A stretch of 51,287 bases of DNA from Corynebacterium mendelii (GTDB lineage Bacteria; Actinomycetota; Actinomycetes; Mycobacteriales; Mycobacteriaceae). Shown here piece by piece: positions 1 to 10,324 of the stretch. The translations under genes and the position numbers were made by a program. The notes under the pieces are model-generated. The model had not been told where the DNA came from. It saw only the letters and a program-made list of their open reading frames with translations, and did not search any database. Each line of letters starts with the position of its first letter. Positions within the stretch are counted from its first letter, which is position 1. The DNA lies in assembly GCF_017307055.1 (NCBI RefSeq), contig NZ_JAFLEQ010000015.1, positions 102,202-153,488 of the forward strand. Reading direction: 5' to 3'.

Positions 1-3000
1 GAAGAAGACCTGCGGTTTCGTAATCTTTCGGCTGATCTTTTCACCCCTTCTGCCACCGGCATGATCGATGAAGTGAAGCTGTCGAATGAGGGGCTGCACC
101 GGGTGCTGGACAACCTGCTGTTATCGGAGGTGAAAGCAGGGCAGGACCGCGGGTTCATCTCCTATGCGACTCTCGGTGTCACCGAGCTTGGCCAGGTCTA
201 TGAAGGCCTGATGTCATATACCGGTTTCATTGCGAAGCAGGATCTGTGGGAGGTGGCCCCCAACGGGGATCCGTCGAAGGGTTCCTGGGTGGTGACCGCC
301 GAGCAAGCACAGGCTTTACGTGATGATGACAAAGTCGATGACTGCTTTGTTACTGATCTAGTTGTCAATGAACATGGTGGTAGTGAACGGCGGGAAAGAA
401 AACACCCGCAAGGCTCGTTTGTTTATCGGCAGTCCAGCCGTGACCGGGAACGCTCCGCGTCTTTCTACACCCCGCAAGTCATCACCGAGTTCACTGTCGC
501 CCAGGCCATCGAGGAGCTAAAATACGCGGGACGAATTGAACAAGCGCAAGACATTCTCACCCTGACGATTTGTGAACCGGCGATGGGTTCCGGAGCGTTC
601 GCTGTCGAAGCGGTCCGGCAACTATCCGAGTTGTATCTTGAGATGCGTCAGCAGGAGCTCGGTGATGTCATCGACGCAGCCGACAGGTCCGAGGAACTGC
701 AGAAGGTCAAGGCCTATATTGCCCTGCACCAGGTCTACGGCGTGGACCTGAATGCCACAGCGGTGGAGCTGGCAGAGATTTCTCTGTGGCTGGACACGAT
801 GACCAAAGATTTGAAAGCCCCGTGGTTTGGTCTGCATCTTCGCCGCGGTAACTCTCTTTTCGGTGCTTCCCACAGTTTCTACTCGCTGCATGATCTGAAA
901 CAGAAAGACCGGTGGTCGCTTCCGCCGACTCCTGCCCCGCTACCGGATTTGGCGAAAGCCCACGATGAGGGCAGCGAGTATTTCACTCAAGGGGTCTATC
1001 ATTTTCTTGTTCCCGCCACCGGCTGGGGTGCCGCAGCCGATGTGAAGGAAGCCAAAAAGTTCTCGCCTGAGCAGCGTAAGAAGATCGCTGACTGGCGCAG
1101 ACCAATGATGAACTGGCCGAAGATACCGGCGAGATCGAATGAGAATGCCACCACCGGTGACTGGTACAAACTGAAAAGCCTGTCCTCCCGGGTGGATGTT
1201 TTGTTCAAATTCGCGTTGCTGCGGATGAGGGAAGCCAACCGGCAGACCATGCGGCATATCGATGTCTACGGCCACGAGTACGACTACACACCGGGTGCTG
1301 TGACCAGAAAGGATGTGGAGCATTATCTGCACCGCAATCCGGATTCGGCGTATGCCCGGCTGAAACTGGTCATGGACTTGTGGTGTGCCCTGTGGTTCTG
1401 GCCGTTGACGGAAGACAAAACCACCATCGACGGTGAAAACATCGAGCCACCCACGTCAGCACAGTGGTATGACGCGCTGGTGAGGATCCTGGGGTCTACC
1501 GCTGCGAAAGCCAGTGTTCCCGGGCAGCTTGATTTCGCTTCCCTCGAGACATGGGAAGACCTGGATTTGAATGAGCAGGCCGCCTGCGATTTCGCCGGCG
1601 CCGACACACTCGCCAATATCCGCCACAAACATCCCTGGATCCGGGTGTGTGACACTATCACCGAACAACAGGGATTTTTCCACTGGGAACTCGAATACGC
1701 CCACATCTTCGCCGACGGCGGTTTCGACCTGCAGATCGGAAACCCGCCTTGGGTCAGACCACGAACAGACGTCGACGAGTTGTGGGCTGAAACCGACCCC
1801 TGGTGGGCGCTCGCCCACAAACCAACCCAAGCTGCAAAACGCCGACAGGAGGAGTTCACGGCACAACAACCCTGCGCCACCGACAAAGTCCTCGACGGGC
1901 TGACCGAAACCGCGGTTCTTGCACAGCTGCTGCGAAGCCACGCGCAGTACCCGCAGCTTAAAGGCCAACAACCCGATCTCTACCGTGGGTTTATCTGCCG
2001 CACCTGGCAGCATACAAGCCCCACCGGTGTGGTCTCCCTGATCCATCCCGAGTCACACCTTGCAGAGAAAAAAGCCGTCTCTTTGCGCCGCGAATGCTAC
2101 GCCAGGCTCCGTCGCCACTGGCAATTCTCAAACGAATTATCACTCTTCCAAATCGGACATGCGAAGACCTACGGCATCAGCATCTACGGCGCACACCAGA
2201 CCGAGCCATCATTTCTGCAGGCTTCGAGTCTCTACCACCCGCAAACCATCACAGACTCCCTCATCCACGACGGCACCGGCCCACTGCCCGGTCTCAAAGA
2301 TGATGACGACAACTGGGACCGTCGGCCCCATGCCGACCGCATCCAACACATTGACATGGAAACACTGTCAGTTTGGCGGGATATCGTCGAAACCCCCGGC
2401 ACCCCACCGATCGAGACCAGAATCGTCTACACCGTCAACACCGACGCTGCCAGGGTCCTGGAACAACTGGCCCATCAACCACGGGCAGCATCGCTGTACC
2501 CACAGTTCTCACGAGGCTGGGACGAAACTAATGACAAGAAGAAAGGGTTCTTCGACGTCGGATGGTCCACACCCGACAGCTGGGCCGATGTCATCATGCA
2601 GGGTCCCCACGTCGGTATCTCCTGCCCAATGATCAAACAACCCAATAAAACGCTCAACAGCAAGGGTGACTGGACGAAGATTGACTTTGAAGCCATCGCC
2701 GACGATTTCATTCCGGCTACCGGATACGTCCCAACAACCGACACGAAAAAATACGACGCCAACTACGGCACATGGACCATCGGAGAAAAACCGGTTCCCA
2801 TGCGGTCTGCCTACCGCATCGCATGGCGGGAGATGGGAGGGACAACAGCATTCAGAACCCTGTTCCCATCGATCATCCCGCCGAACGCAGCACACGTTCA
2901 TGCTGTCCACTCAGCGTGTTGCATCGACTCCGACAAAAAACCCGCCGCGAAGAATTCCGCTACAGCACTGTTGGGGGCCTGCCTTTCCAGTCTGTTGGTC

Positions 3001-3540
3001 GACCACTTAGTACGGTCAACCTGCACAGGCCACACCCCTGGTTCTGTTGTTGTGGGTCTACCGGTTATCAGTCCTACAGACAGCCAGATGGTAGACAGCC
3101 TGATCGGCAGATATCTCAAGCTCAACTGCCTGACAAAGGCATACGCCCCTTTATGGGAAGAAATCACCGGCACACCCTGGACCGTTGATACTCCCGTGCG
3201 CAATCCGCTCGCCCGGCAACGGATACAAAACGAGATCGACGCTCTGGTTGCCATCGGCTTCGGCGTATCTGTCGATGACCTGTGCATGATCTACCGGACA
3301 CAGTTCCCGGTCATGCGAAAATACGACAGCCAAAATCTCTTCGATGCCAACGGCCGCCTCGTACCAAAAGAGGTTCTAGAGCTGGAGAAAAAGAAACCCG
3401 GGTCCCTGTCTGTCGAAGAACGCACCTGGGCACACCCGCAATCCGGGGTCGACTACACCTTCAAATACCCGTTCACCATCCACGATCGGGAAGCTGACAT
3501 GCGGGAAGCATACGAGCGTTTCATGCGGGAGCTCAGATAA
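1..3540 (+). CDS. Class I N6-adenine DNA methyltransferase (Eco57I/PglX/DrmMI-like), 5' end outside the window
   Basis: The reading frame is open from base 1, so the gene is cut by the left edge; the ATG at 61 is only the first in-frame Met and 1179 codons are visible. Counting from base 1, motif X is FYTP at residue 155, the SAM-binding motif I is CEPAMGSGAF from residue 191 and the catalytic motif IV is NPPW from residue 581. NPPW-type motifs are the (D/N)PP(Y/F/W) signature of amino-methyltransferases, normally N6-adenine. The long segment after NPPW probably holds target recognition. Size and layout resemble PglX, Eco57I-type enzymes and DrmMI of class 1 DISARM. It is followed 108 bases later by a helicase gene on the same strand. 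Role inferred: marks host DNA for the linked helicase/nuclease. The enzyme class is secure; the system assignment is an inference. Confidence 0.9.
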   Translation, partial: EEDLRFRNLSADLFTPSATGMIDEVKLSNEGLHRVLDNLLLSEVKAGQDRGFISYATLGVTELGQVYEGLMSYTGFIAKQDLWEVAPNGDPSKGSWVVTAEQAQALRDDDKVDDCFVTDLVVNEHGGSERRERKHPQGSFVYRQSSRDRERSASFYTPQVITEFTVAQAIEELKYAGRIEQAQDILTLTICEPAMGSGAFAVEAVRQLSELYLEMRQQELGDVIDAADRSEELQKVKAYIALHQVYGVDLNATAVELAEISLWLDTMTKDLKAPWFGLHLRRGNSLFGASHSFYSLHDLKQKDRWSLPPTPAPLPDLAKAHDEGSEYFTQGVYHFLVPATGWGAAADVKEAKKFSPEQRKKIADWRRPMMNWPKIPARSNENATTGDWYKLKSLSSRVDVLFKFALLRMREANRQTMRHIDVYGHEYDYTPGAVTRKDVEHYLHRNPDSAYARLKLVMDLWCALWFWPLTEDKTTIDGENIEPPTSAQWYDALVRILGSTAAKASVPGQLDFASLETWEDLDLNEQAACDFAGADTLANIRHKHPWIRVCDTITEQQGFFHWELEYAHIFADGGFDLQIGNPPWVRPRTDVDELWAETDPWWALAHKPTQAAKRRQEEFTAQQPCATDKVLDGLTETAVLAQLLRSHAQYPQLKGQQPDLYRGFICRTWQHTSPTGVVSLIHPESHLAEKKAVSLRRECYARLRRHWQFSNELSLFQIGHAKTYGISIYGAHQTEPSFLQASSLYHPQTITDSLIHDGTGPLPGLKDDDDNWDRRPHADRIQHIDMETLSVWRDIVETPGTPPIETRIVYTVNTDAARVLEQLAHQPRAASLYPQFSRGWDETNDKKKGFFDVGWSTPDSWADVIMQGPHVGISCPMIKQPNKTLNSKGDWTKIDFEAIADDFIPATGYVPTTDTKKYDANYGTWTIGEKPVPMRSAYRIAWREMGGTTAFRTLFPSIIPPNAAHVHAVHSACCIDSDKKPAAKNSATALLGACLSSLLVDHLVRSTCTGHTPGSVVVGLPVISPTDSQMVDSLIGRYLKLNCLTKAYAPLWEEITGTPWTVDTPVRNPLARQRIQNEIDALVAIGFGVSVDDLCMIYRTQFPVMRKYDSQNLFDANGRLVPKEVLELEKKKPGSLSVEERTWAHPQSGVDYTFKYPFTIHDREADMREAYERFMRELR

Positions 3541-3648
3541 ACGTCGTGAATAATATCTCCTTATGACTGCAGCTGTTTTTCTTTTTTCACCGGTAGTTTT
3601 CTACTTTTTCCATATTTTCCGCGCCCGACTGTTGGGAAGTGTTGCCCC

Positions 3649-6600
3649 GTGTCCAGCCTGTTGCCCGTCCACGCAGGAGACAGTATCCGCAAAGGACTCA
3701 CCGAGTACCTGGCGACCAGTTTCTCCCTGGCCGACAACAACACGGCCAAACCACTGACCCACTTTTTGGAGGACCCGGAAAAAGGCATCTTCCACGGCCC
3801 GTATGTGAAAACGCGGCTGCCCTATGCGCCTGCCGAAGACTGGAAGGGACTGCTCGATTTTCTTCCCCCCTGGTTTGTGCCCTACTACCATCAGGCCCAA
3901 GCCTTCCGGAGACTGTCCAGCAAAGATTCCGCGCCGGAACCAACTTTGGTGGTTACCGGTACCGGTTCCGGTAAGACGGAATCATTCCTCTACCCGATCC
4001 TGGATCATGCCCGGCGGGAACGGGGCCAGGGCAAAGCCGGTGTCAAAGCCATCATCATCTACCCGATGAATGCCCTGGCCAACGACCAGGCCAAACGTCT
4101 TGCAGAGCTGCTTGACTCCTCCCCTGAGCTGTCGGCTGTCACCGCCGGCATCTACACCGGTGATTCCGGTTTGGGCGGAAACCGCAAAATGACGGCGGAC
4201 TCACTGATCACCTCCCGTGCCGCCATGCGGGATGATCCGCCGGATATTCTGCTCACCAACTACAAGATGCTGGATCTTCTCCTGCTCCGCCCGGAAGACC
4301 GCAATATTTGGGTGAAATCAGCGACAAGTCTGCGGTATCTGGTACTCGACGAGTTCCACACCTACGACGGTGCGCAGGGAACCGATGTGGCGCTTCTTCT
4401 GCGCAGGCTGGGTTTAGTGCTGAAATCCCTGCAACCTGAAGGTTTTCTCGCATCAGTCGGTGCCGATCCACAGTCCCCATTGGGGGCTGTGGTTCCGGTG
4501 GCAACCTCAGCGACACTGGGTGATAAATCCGATGTGTCACCAATCCTCAACTTCGCTGAAACCGTCTTCGGCACCAAATTCAAAACATCATCGGTAGTCA
4601 CCGAAAAACAACTCGATATTGCCGGCTGGCAGAACCATGTGCTGGAAGTGTTCTCCCGGCTGCACCTGAAGCAGCAGGATAACGGTGACTCATCCGCCGA
4701 TGGTGACCCGGACGATTACAGGGTTGAGCAGACCATCCGCCGGCTGCGGAAACTCCACGGTTCCACCGGCCCACTGGATGCGGACACCCTGCTGTCGATC
4801 AGCAGGGATGTCAGGAAAACTCTTGAAGGATCATCCGCCAATTATGCCGAGAGTGTTTTCGACCAGTTTGTCCGGCGTCTGTTCAACCGTTTCCCTGATT
4901 CGGCTCTTGCTTCGCTGAGCCTGACGGAGATTGTCATCGCCTACTGTCTGCAGCCCACATTCGCCAGACTGCTGGAGGTGACCGCCACCTCCCGGCCGTT
5001 GGGCAGCCGTGAATCCGAGGATGTGGACTGTCTTGTCACATCAATTTTCAACGTCACGGAATTGCGCACACACAGCGAAGAAAGCCTGGTGCAGGCTTTG
5101 ACAGACATGCTGACTTTTATGGCGGCACTGCGGGCGAAAGTCGGTGCTGAGGATAAGTTCCTCGGCAAGCAGCTGCCCGGTGTGGAAGCACACCTGTGGG
5201 TGAGGGAGCTGTCCCGTATTGACCGGGCGGTGGCCAACAGCACTGATCCGACAGAGCAGCTGTTCCGGTTCTCCGATGACGGACCGGTCGAAAAAAGTAT
5301 CGCGCACACCTGGCTTGCGGCCTGCTACTGCCGGACCTGCGGACGCTCCGGGTGGATGGCAAGCCTGGAACCCGGCACAGATTCAGTTCTGGTCACTGAT
5401 CCGAACAAAGTGCGCCAGCTCTCGGTGACCCAAACGACAAGGCAACGCCCGCTGCTGGATGCCACCAATGAACAGCTTGAGGCGCTTCGGCAAGGGATTT
5501 CAGTGGCGGGGGCGACCTCATCTGATGCCAGATCAGCTGTGCAATGGTTTGATCCCGCAGCCAGAGTCCTGATTCCCCGGGATCCTCCAGAAGATGACGA
5601 ATCAAACGAAAATAATCTGCCGGTTTTGACCTACTGCGGCCCGGAAGCGGACAAGGATGCCGAGGAAGGTGTCTGCCCGTCATGTCTGGAAGCAGACTCC
5701 ATCAGGTTCTTGGGTTCCCGGGTTGCCACCTTGTTGTCGGTGTCGCTGTCGAACCTGTTCGGTATGCCTGAGCTGGACAGGGAAGAAAAGAAAACGCTGG
5801 TTTTCGCTGATTCGGTGCAGGATGCGGCCCACCGGGCAGGGTTTGTCCACAACCGGGCGAGGGCTTTCACACTGCGCACCATGACCCGCCAAGCTGTAGG
5901 CGATGAGCCGGTGGCACTATCAGAGATTCCCGGCCGGCTGATGGAAGCAGCCAAAGCAGATCCACGGGCACGTTTTGAACTGCTTCCCCCGGAAATCGCC
6001 CACTCGGTCAATTTCGAGGCCTACTGGCGGCAGAAAACAACCCCAGGAGCCTATCGTTCAGCTACTTTCCGGGTGGCTAAACGCCTGGCCTTCGACATGG
6101 CACTGGAATTCGGTGACCGGGCTGATCTGGCCCGATCCCTGGTGCTGACCGGTGCTCTGTCTGTGGAAGTGGCAGCCGATGACCGGGTTCTCGAAAAAGT
6201 TGCCCGTGAAGCCCTCGGGGCGTTGGAACAACAGCCCATGATTGCCGATGAGTCGGCAACCTACATCACCTGGGCACACGGGATTTTAGAAACCATCAGA
6301 AGCCAGGGTGGTATCAACCATCCGTGGCTGCGTTCCTATCTGGTCGATGACGGCAACACCTACATGCTCTACCGGAGGGAAGCCCGGGCCGACGGTGTTC
6401 CGGCTTTCCCTAAAGGCGGATACCCGCGCTTCCCGGTCTCAGGTCGCAGTGGTCAGCACAAAAACAGTGGTTTGGTTCCGGTCACCGCCGCCAACGGCCG
6501 TTATGCCCGCTGGACCAGAAGACTATTGGGCTTGTCAGGACAAGATGCAGCACAAGCTGTGACCAATCTGCTGTTTGCCCTGGCCGAGCAAGGCATCCTC

Positions 6601-9600
6601 ACCGCGGTACAGACAAAGAAAAAAGCCACCGTGTTCGCCATCGAACCGGAAAAGATCATCGTCCACCCAACAGACAATGAAGACCTGGCGGTCTTGGTTT
6701 GTTCGGTATGCCACTCCCGACTGGGAGTCAGCACCAGACTGCGGCAGATGCTTGCCGGTTCCCCCTGCCAGGCAGCCCACTGTCAACGCGGTGTCTACCA
6801 GATTGAGCAAATCGAAAAAGGCAACTACTACAAGCGTCTGTACGAGACGAAAACCCCGCGGACCGTCATCGCCAACGAACACACCGCACTGTTGGACGGC
6901 GATGAACGCCAACGGCTGGAGAAAGCTTTCTCCTCAGGCGATGATGAACCCGACAGCCCCAATGTTTTGGTCGCTACCCCCACTCTCGAGATGGGTATCG
7001 ATATCGGGGACCTGTCAACAGTGATGTTGGCTTCCCTTCCGGCCACTGTCGCAAACTATGTACAAAGAGTCGGCCGTGCGGGACGTTTGACCGGTAACAG
7101 CCTGGCAGTGGCCCTGGTTCGCGGCCGCGGATCGACCCTGCCGAAAATCAAGGAACCGCTCAGTGTCATTGAAGGCCAGGTTCTGCCGCCGACGGCGTAT
7201 CTGAATGCCCGGGAGATTTTGCACCGGCAGTTTCTGGCCCATCTTCTTGACGTGGCCGTTGATCCGGCCGTCCTGGCATCGATGTCCACTGCCCGGGATG
7301 TGTTCCAGAGCGGCCGGGAGCAACAACCACTCATCGACATTATCGCCGCCACAGTCAAGGCAGGGGTTGATGCACACATCGACTCTTTCACCGCGGCGCT
7401 GGGAGACAAAGTAGAAAACGATGTGGCAGAAGAACTGCGCTGTTGGGTCAATGACAATAGCGACGGCCTGATCTTTGATCTTGAGCAGGCCCAACTGGAC
7501 TGGATCACCCAACGGGCACGACTGCTTGACCGCCTGGGTATTCTCAGCAAGCGTCTTGACGAACTGGATAAACAGCTGGTTGCAAGTGAAGTCGACGATG
7601 AGACCCGCCGCGACAGAAACTCCACATATGCGGCGAAAAAACTGGCGAAAAAAGAGCTGGACGATACGATCCACAACGAAAACTGGATCGGTTCGATGGA
7701 ACGCTTCGGGCTGCTGCCCAACTTCACGCTGGTCGACGACAATGTGGAGTTGGCGTTGGGGATTAGCGAATACGATCTGCAGTCCACCGATTTTCAGGTC
7801 GAACGCCGGGAATACTCCCGTGGCGTGTCAGCTGCACTGCACGAATTCGCCCCCGGGGCCACGTTCTACGCACAGGGTATCGCCGCACAAATCGATTCGG
7901 TGGAAATCGGCCACCAGGGATCCGATATCCAGAGGTGGCGTATCTGCCCCGAATGCTCCTATGCCGCCAATACCGGTAACGGACCCCAAACCAGCGCATC
8001 GGCATGCCCGCGCTGCAGCGCCGGTGGTTTCGCCGATGACGGACAGGTCATTCCGGTAGTGCCACTGCGGAAAGTATCGGCCCAGGTTGATCGCACCCGG
8101 GCAAATATTTCCGACATCATGGACGAGCGGCGGCAAACGTACTTCCACGCCGTCCTCACCGCCGACATTGATCCCAAACAAGGAACAGCCTGGTTCAACC
8201 AGGAAGGTTTCGGTGCCCACTACCTGCCCCATCTGGACATCACCTGGCTGAACCTGGGCAAAGGCGACGGGGAAAAGCTGCTTGTCGCCGGCAAGGAACA
8301 GACGGTGCCCTATTTCCCTGTCTGCCGCTACTGCGGGCATCTTGATTCCAAAGCCCGATCGAACTCCTGGCGGGATCATGCCCCCTGGTGCGTGAAACGG
8401 CATTCCCGCGACGAAGAAACCGAAAGAATCTGTCTGAGTCGTTCCCTTCGCACCCAGGCAGTGGTTTTGTATATTCCCCCGCTGGTCACCGCGACCGCGA
8501 CTTCTGCCCTTCCCTCGCTGGTTGCCGCAGTCAAGCTCGGATTGAAGAAGATTCTCGGCAGCGATCCGGAGCACATCGACATCGCGCCATTGACGGTTCC
8601 GGCTGTGGGTGGTGGTGCCGTTGACGCACTTCTTATCCACGACAGTGTTCCGGGCGGTACCGGCTATCTGACCCAACTGTCCGATGCCGAGTCAGTGTGG
8701 AAGCTTCTCTACCAGGCATGGGAAGTTGTGAGCACCTGCGGGTGCAAAGAAAAACAGGCCTCAGGCTGCCCGGAGTGTCTTCTCCCCTACGCCTATGGCC
8801 GCAACGCAGACAGCCTGTCACGGGCCTCGGCGGAGGAGTCACTGCTGAAAATCCTCACCGCCACCTCCCATCCGGAAGCTGATGCCACACCCGAGTTTGG
8901 AACCTGGGAACTGAGAGACAGCCGACCGAGAACCTCGGCGGCCAGCCAGCTGGAGCTACGGTTCAGGGAACTGTTCAACAAGGCACTCACCGACCGCCGC
9001 TACACCATCACAGAGCGCAGCTCCGGGCGGGGATTCACCTTCAAAAAGCGCGGGCAACCCGGCTACTGGACGCTGACCGAGCAGAAGAATCTCGGTACAA
9101 CTGTTCCCGACTTCTATTTGGAGCACCAGTCGTCCGATATCCCCGATATCGCGGTCTACCTGGACGGCAAAGCATTCCATACCGGCGCCAACTACCGGGT
9201 CGACGACGACTTCGAGAAACGCTCGTCACTGAAGGAACACGACGACATCATTCCCTGGTCATTGACCAGCGCTGATTTGGATGACTACGAGCACCACCTG
9301 GGTCGCGGCCGTGAAGTAACCCGGGCATCGGTCACCCCGGTACAGCGGCAGGTTTTATCCAGATTGTCGAACCAGCACCAGATCCCGACCGATGTGGGGC
9401 TGTTCGCTTTCCGGGATTCCATGCTGCAGCTGCTCCAGCTGATCGATCTGCTGCAGGAAGACAAAACCCGGCAGTATCTGCCTGTCGTCGCCGAGGCAAG
9501 TTTCGGCTCCGTGCTGGAACAGTGCGCCCGGCAACACCAGCTGAAGCGGTCGACGGTGGGCGTTGAGGCACTGGTCAAAGCCGACGACAGAAGCCACTAC

Positions 9601-10236
9601 AAGATACCGCCCGAAGTCGATGTCATCGACTGCAGTGAGTTCGGTGTGGGCGACTACTTCCGTATCCGCATGAGCAACACCTGGGCGGATATTGAGCTTC
9701 TGCCCCCGCCACCGGCTGCACCGGAGCTTGACACCTACACCGACAATTGGCATGAATTCCTCAGGCTGACCAACACCGGTTGGTTGATGCGCCTGCATGT
9801 CGCAGTCAAAGCCCACCAGGAAACAGTTGTCTGCTCCCCGGCACCGCAACAACACCCGATGGTTTCCCCGGAGTCCACCGCTCCCATTGCACTCGACAGC
9901 CGGGTTGATGTCATAGGCGGTGTTCTGGCACAGGAATCCCCGGTGGCGGATCATGCCGGTGACGCCTCAGATATGGACGAGGATTGGAAGGCCGTACTCG
10001 ACGAATTCGAGGACGAGGACGATATTGTCGATGCACTCACCGCACTGGCCAGGTCCGGACAATCCGCACCCGATCTGATCGGTGAAGAAATAGGCGGTAT
10101 CCCCACTCTCGTCGGCTGGTCGGCGGACAAAACACTCATTGTCGAGGACGCCACCGACATACCGGGATCACTGCCGGCGGAAATTGCCGAGTGGACTGTT
10201 GAAGCCCTGGGGCAAATAGCTGTGCCGGGTACCTGA
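3649..10236 (+). CDS. DEAD/DEAH helicase with zinc clusters, DUF1998 module and C-terminal Vsr/DUF559-like nuclease domain (DrmA-DrmB/DruE-like)
   Basis: A 2195-residue protein. The GTG start at 3649 has GGGAAG ten bases upstream. Domains in order: SF2 helicase with Walker A GTGSGKT at 104-110, DEFH at 234-237 and SAT near 287; Cys pairs near 559, 675 and 1017-1044; helicase C motifs TPTLEMGIDIGD near 1110 and QRVGRAGR near 1139; a charged, probably coiled segment; further Cys pairs near 1433, 1453 and 1558; a DUF1998-type SVPGGTGYL near 1666 and a CGC...CPEC cluster at 1698-1715. Residues about 1766-1880 carry SQLE, VPDFY, YLDGKAFH and DDFEKR, the pattern of Vsr/DUF559-type PD-(D/E)XK endonucleases. 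An acidic tail follows. In DISARM the helicase (DrmA) and DUF1998 protein (DrmB) are separate; Druantia DruE is a similarly large helicase-DUF1998 protein. Inferred role: DNA translocation and cleavage of unmodified phage DNA. A possible -10 (TAATAT, 3551-3556) lies in the gap upstream. Confidence 0.9.
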   Translation: MSSLLPVHAGDSIRKGLTEYLATSFSLADNNTAKPLTHFLEDPEKGIFHGPYVKTRLPYAPAEDWKGLLDFLPPWFVPYYHQAQAFRRLSSKDSAPEPTLVVTGTGSGKTESFLYPILDHARRERGQGKAGVKAIIIYPMNALANDQAKRLAELLDSSPELSAVTAGIYTGDSGLGGNRKMTADSLITSRAAMRDDPPDILLTNYKMLDLLLLRPEDRNIWVKSATSLRYLVLDEFHTYDGAQGTDVALLLRRLGLVLKSLQPEGFLASVGADPQSPLGAVVPVATSATLGDKSDVSPILNFAETVFGTKFKTSSVVTEKQLDIAGWQNHVLEVFSRLHLKQQDNGDSSADGDPDDYRVEQTIRRLRKLHGSTGPLDADTLLSISRDVRKTLEGSSANYAESVFDQFVRRLFNRFPDSALASLSLTEIVIAYCLQPTFARLLEVTATSRPLGSRESEDVDCLVTSIFNVTELRTHSEESLVQALTDMLTFMAALRAKVGAEDKFLGKQLPGVEAHLWVRELSRIDRAVANSTDPTEQLFRFSDDGPVEKSIAHTWLAACYCRTCGRSGWMASLEPGTDSVLVTDPNKVRQLSVTQTTRQRPLLDATNEQLEALRQGISVAGATSSDARSAVQWFDPAARVLIPRDPPEDDESNENNLPVLTYCGPEADKDAEEGVCPSCLEADSIRFLGSRVATLLSVSLSNLFGMPELDREEKKTLVFADSVQDAAHRAGFVHNRARAFTLRTMTRQAVGDEPVALSEIPGRLMEAAKADPRARFELLPPEIAHSVNFEAYWRQKTTPGAYRSATFRVAKRLAFDMALEFGDRADLARSLVLTGALSVEVAADDRVLEKVAREALGALEQQPMIADESATYITWAHGILETIRSQGGINHPWLRSYLVDDGNTYMLYRREARADGVPAFPKGGYPRFPVSGRSGQHKNSGLVPVTAANGRYARWTRRLLGLSGQDAAQAVTNLLFALAEQGILTAVQTKKKATVFAIEPEKIIVHPTDNEDLAVLVCSVCHSRLGVSTRLRQMLAGSPCQAAHCQRGVYQIEQIEKGNYYKRLYETKTPRTVIANEHTALLDGDERQRLEKAFSSGDDEPDSPNVLVATPTLEMGIDIGDLSTVMLASLPATVANYVQRVGRAGRLTGNSLAVALVRGRGSTLPKIKEPLSVIEGQVLPPTAYLNAREILHRQFLAHLLDVAVDPAVLASMSTARDVFQSGREQQPLIDIIAATVKAGVDAHIDSFTAALGDKVENDVAEELRCWVNDNSDGLIFDLEQAQLDWITQRARLLDRLGILSKRLDELDKQLVASEVDDETRRDRNSTYAAKKLAKKELDDTIHNENWIGSMERFGLLPNFTLVDDNVELALGISEYDLQSTDFQVERREYSRGVSAALHEFAPGATFYAQGIAAQIDSVEIGHQGSDIQRWRICPECSYAANTGNGPQTSASACPRCSAGGFADDGQVIPVVPLRKVSAQVDRTRANISDIMDERRQTYFHAVLTADIDPKQGTAWFNQEGFGAHYLPHLDITWLNLGKGDGEKLLVAGKEQTVPYFPVCRYCGHLDSKARSNSWRDHAPWCVKRHSRDEETERICLSRSLRTQAVVLYIPPLVTATATSALPSLVAAVKLGLKKILGSDPEHIDIAPLTVPAVGGGAVDALLIHDSVPGGTGYLTQLSDAESVWKLLYQAWEVVSTCGCKEKQASGCPECLLPYAYGRNADSLSRASAEESLLKILTATSHPEADATPEFGTWELRDSRPRTSAASQLELRFRELFNKALTDRRYTITERSSGRGFTFKKRGQPGYWTLTEQKNLGTTVPDFYLEHQSSDIPDIAVYLDGKAFHTGANYRVDDDFEKRSSLKEHDDIIPWSLTSADLDDYEHHLGRGREVTRASVTPVQRQVLSRLSNQHQIPTDVGLFAFRDSMLQLLQLIDLLQEDKTRQYLPVVAEASFGSVLEQCARQHQLKRSTVGVEALVKADDRSHYKIPPEVDVIDCSEFGVGDYFRIRMSNTWADIELLPPPPAAPELDTYTDNWHEFLRLTNTGWLMRLHVAVKAHQETVVCSPAPQQHPMVSPESTAPIALDSRVDVIGGVLAQESPVADHAGDASDMDEDWKAVLDEFEDEDDIVDALTALARSGQSAPDLIGEEIGGIPTLVGWSADKTLIVEDATDIPGSLPAEIAEWTVEALGQIAVPGT

Positions 10237-10324
10237 CCCACCGGATGTGACCGCTTTTCGGCGGCATATCTGCCTTTTCCCGCAATCCCAATTTGATCAA
10301 CGACGGAAAGACCCTCTCACCACC

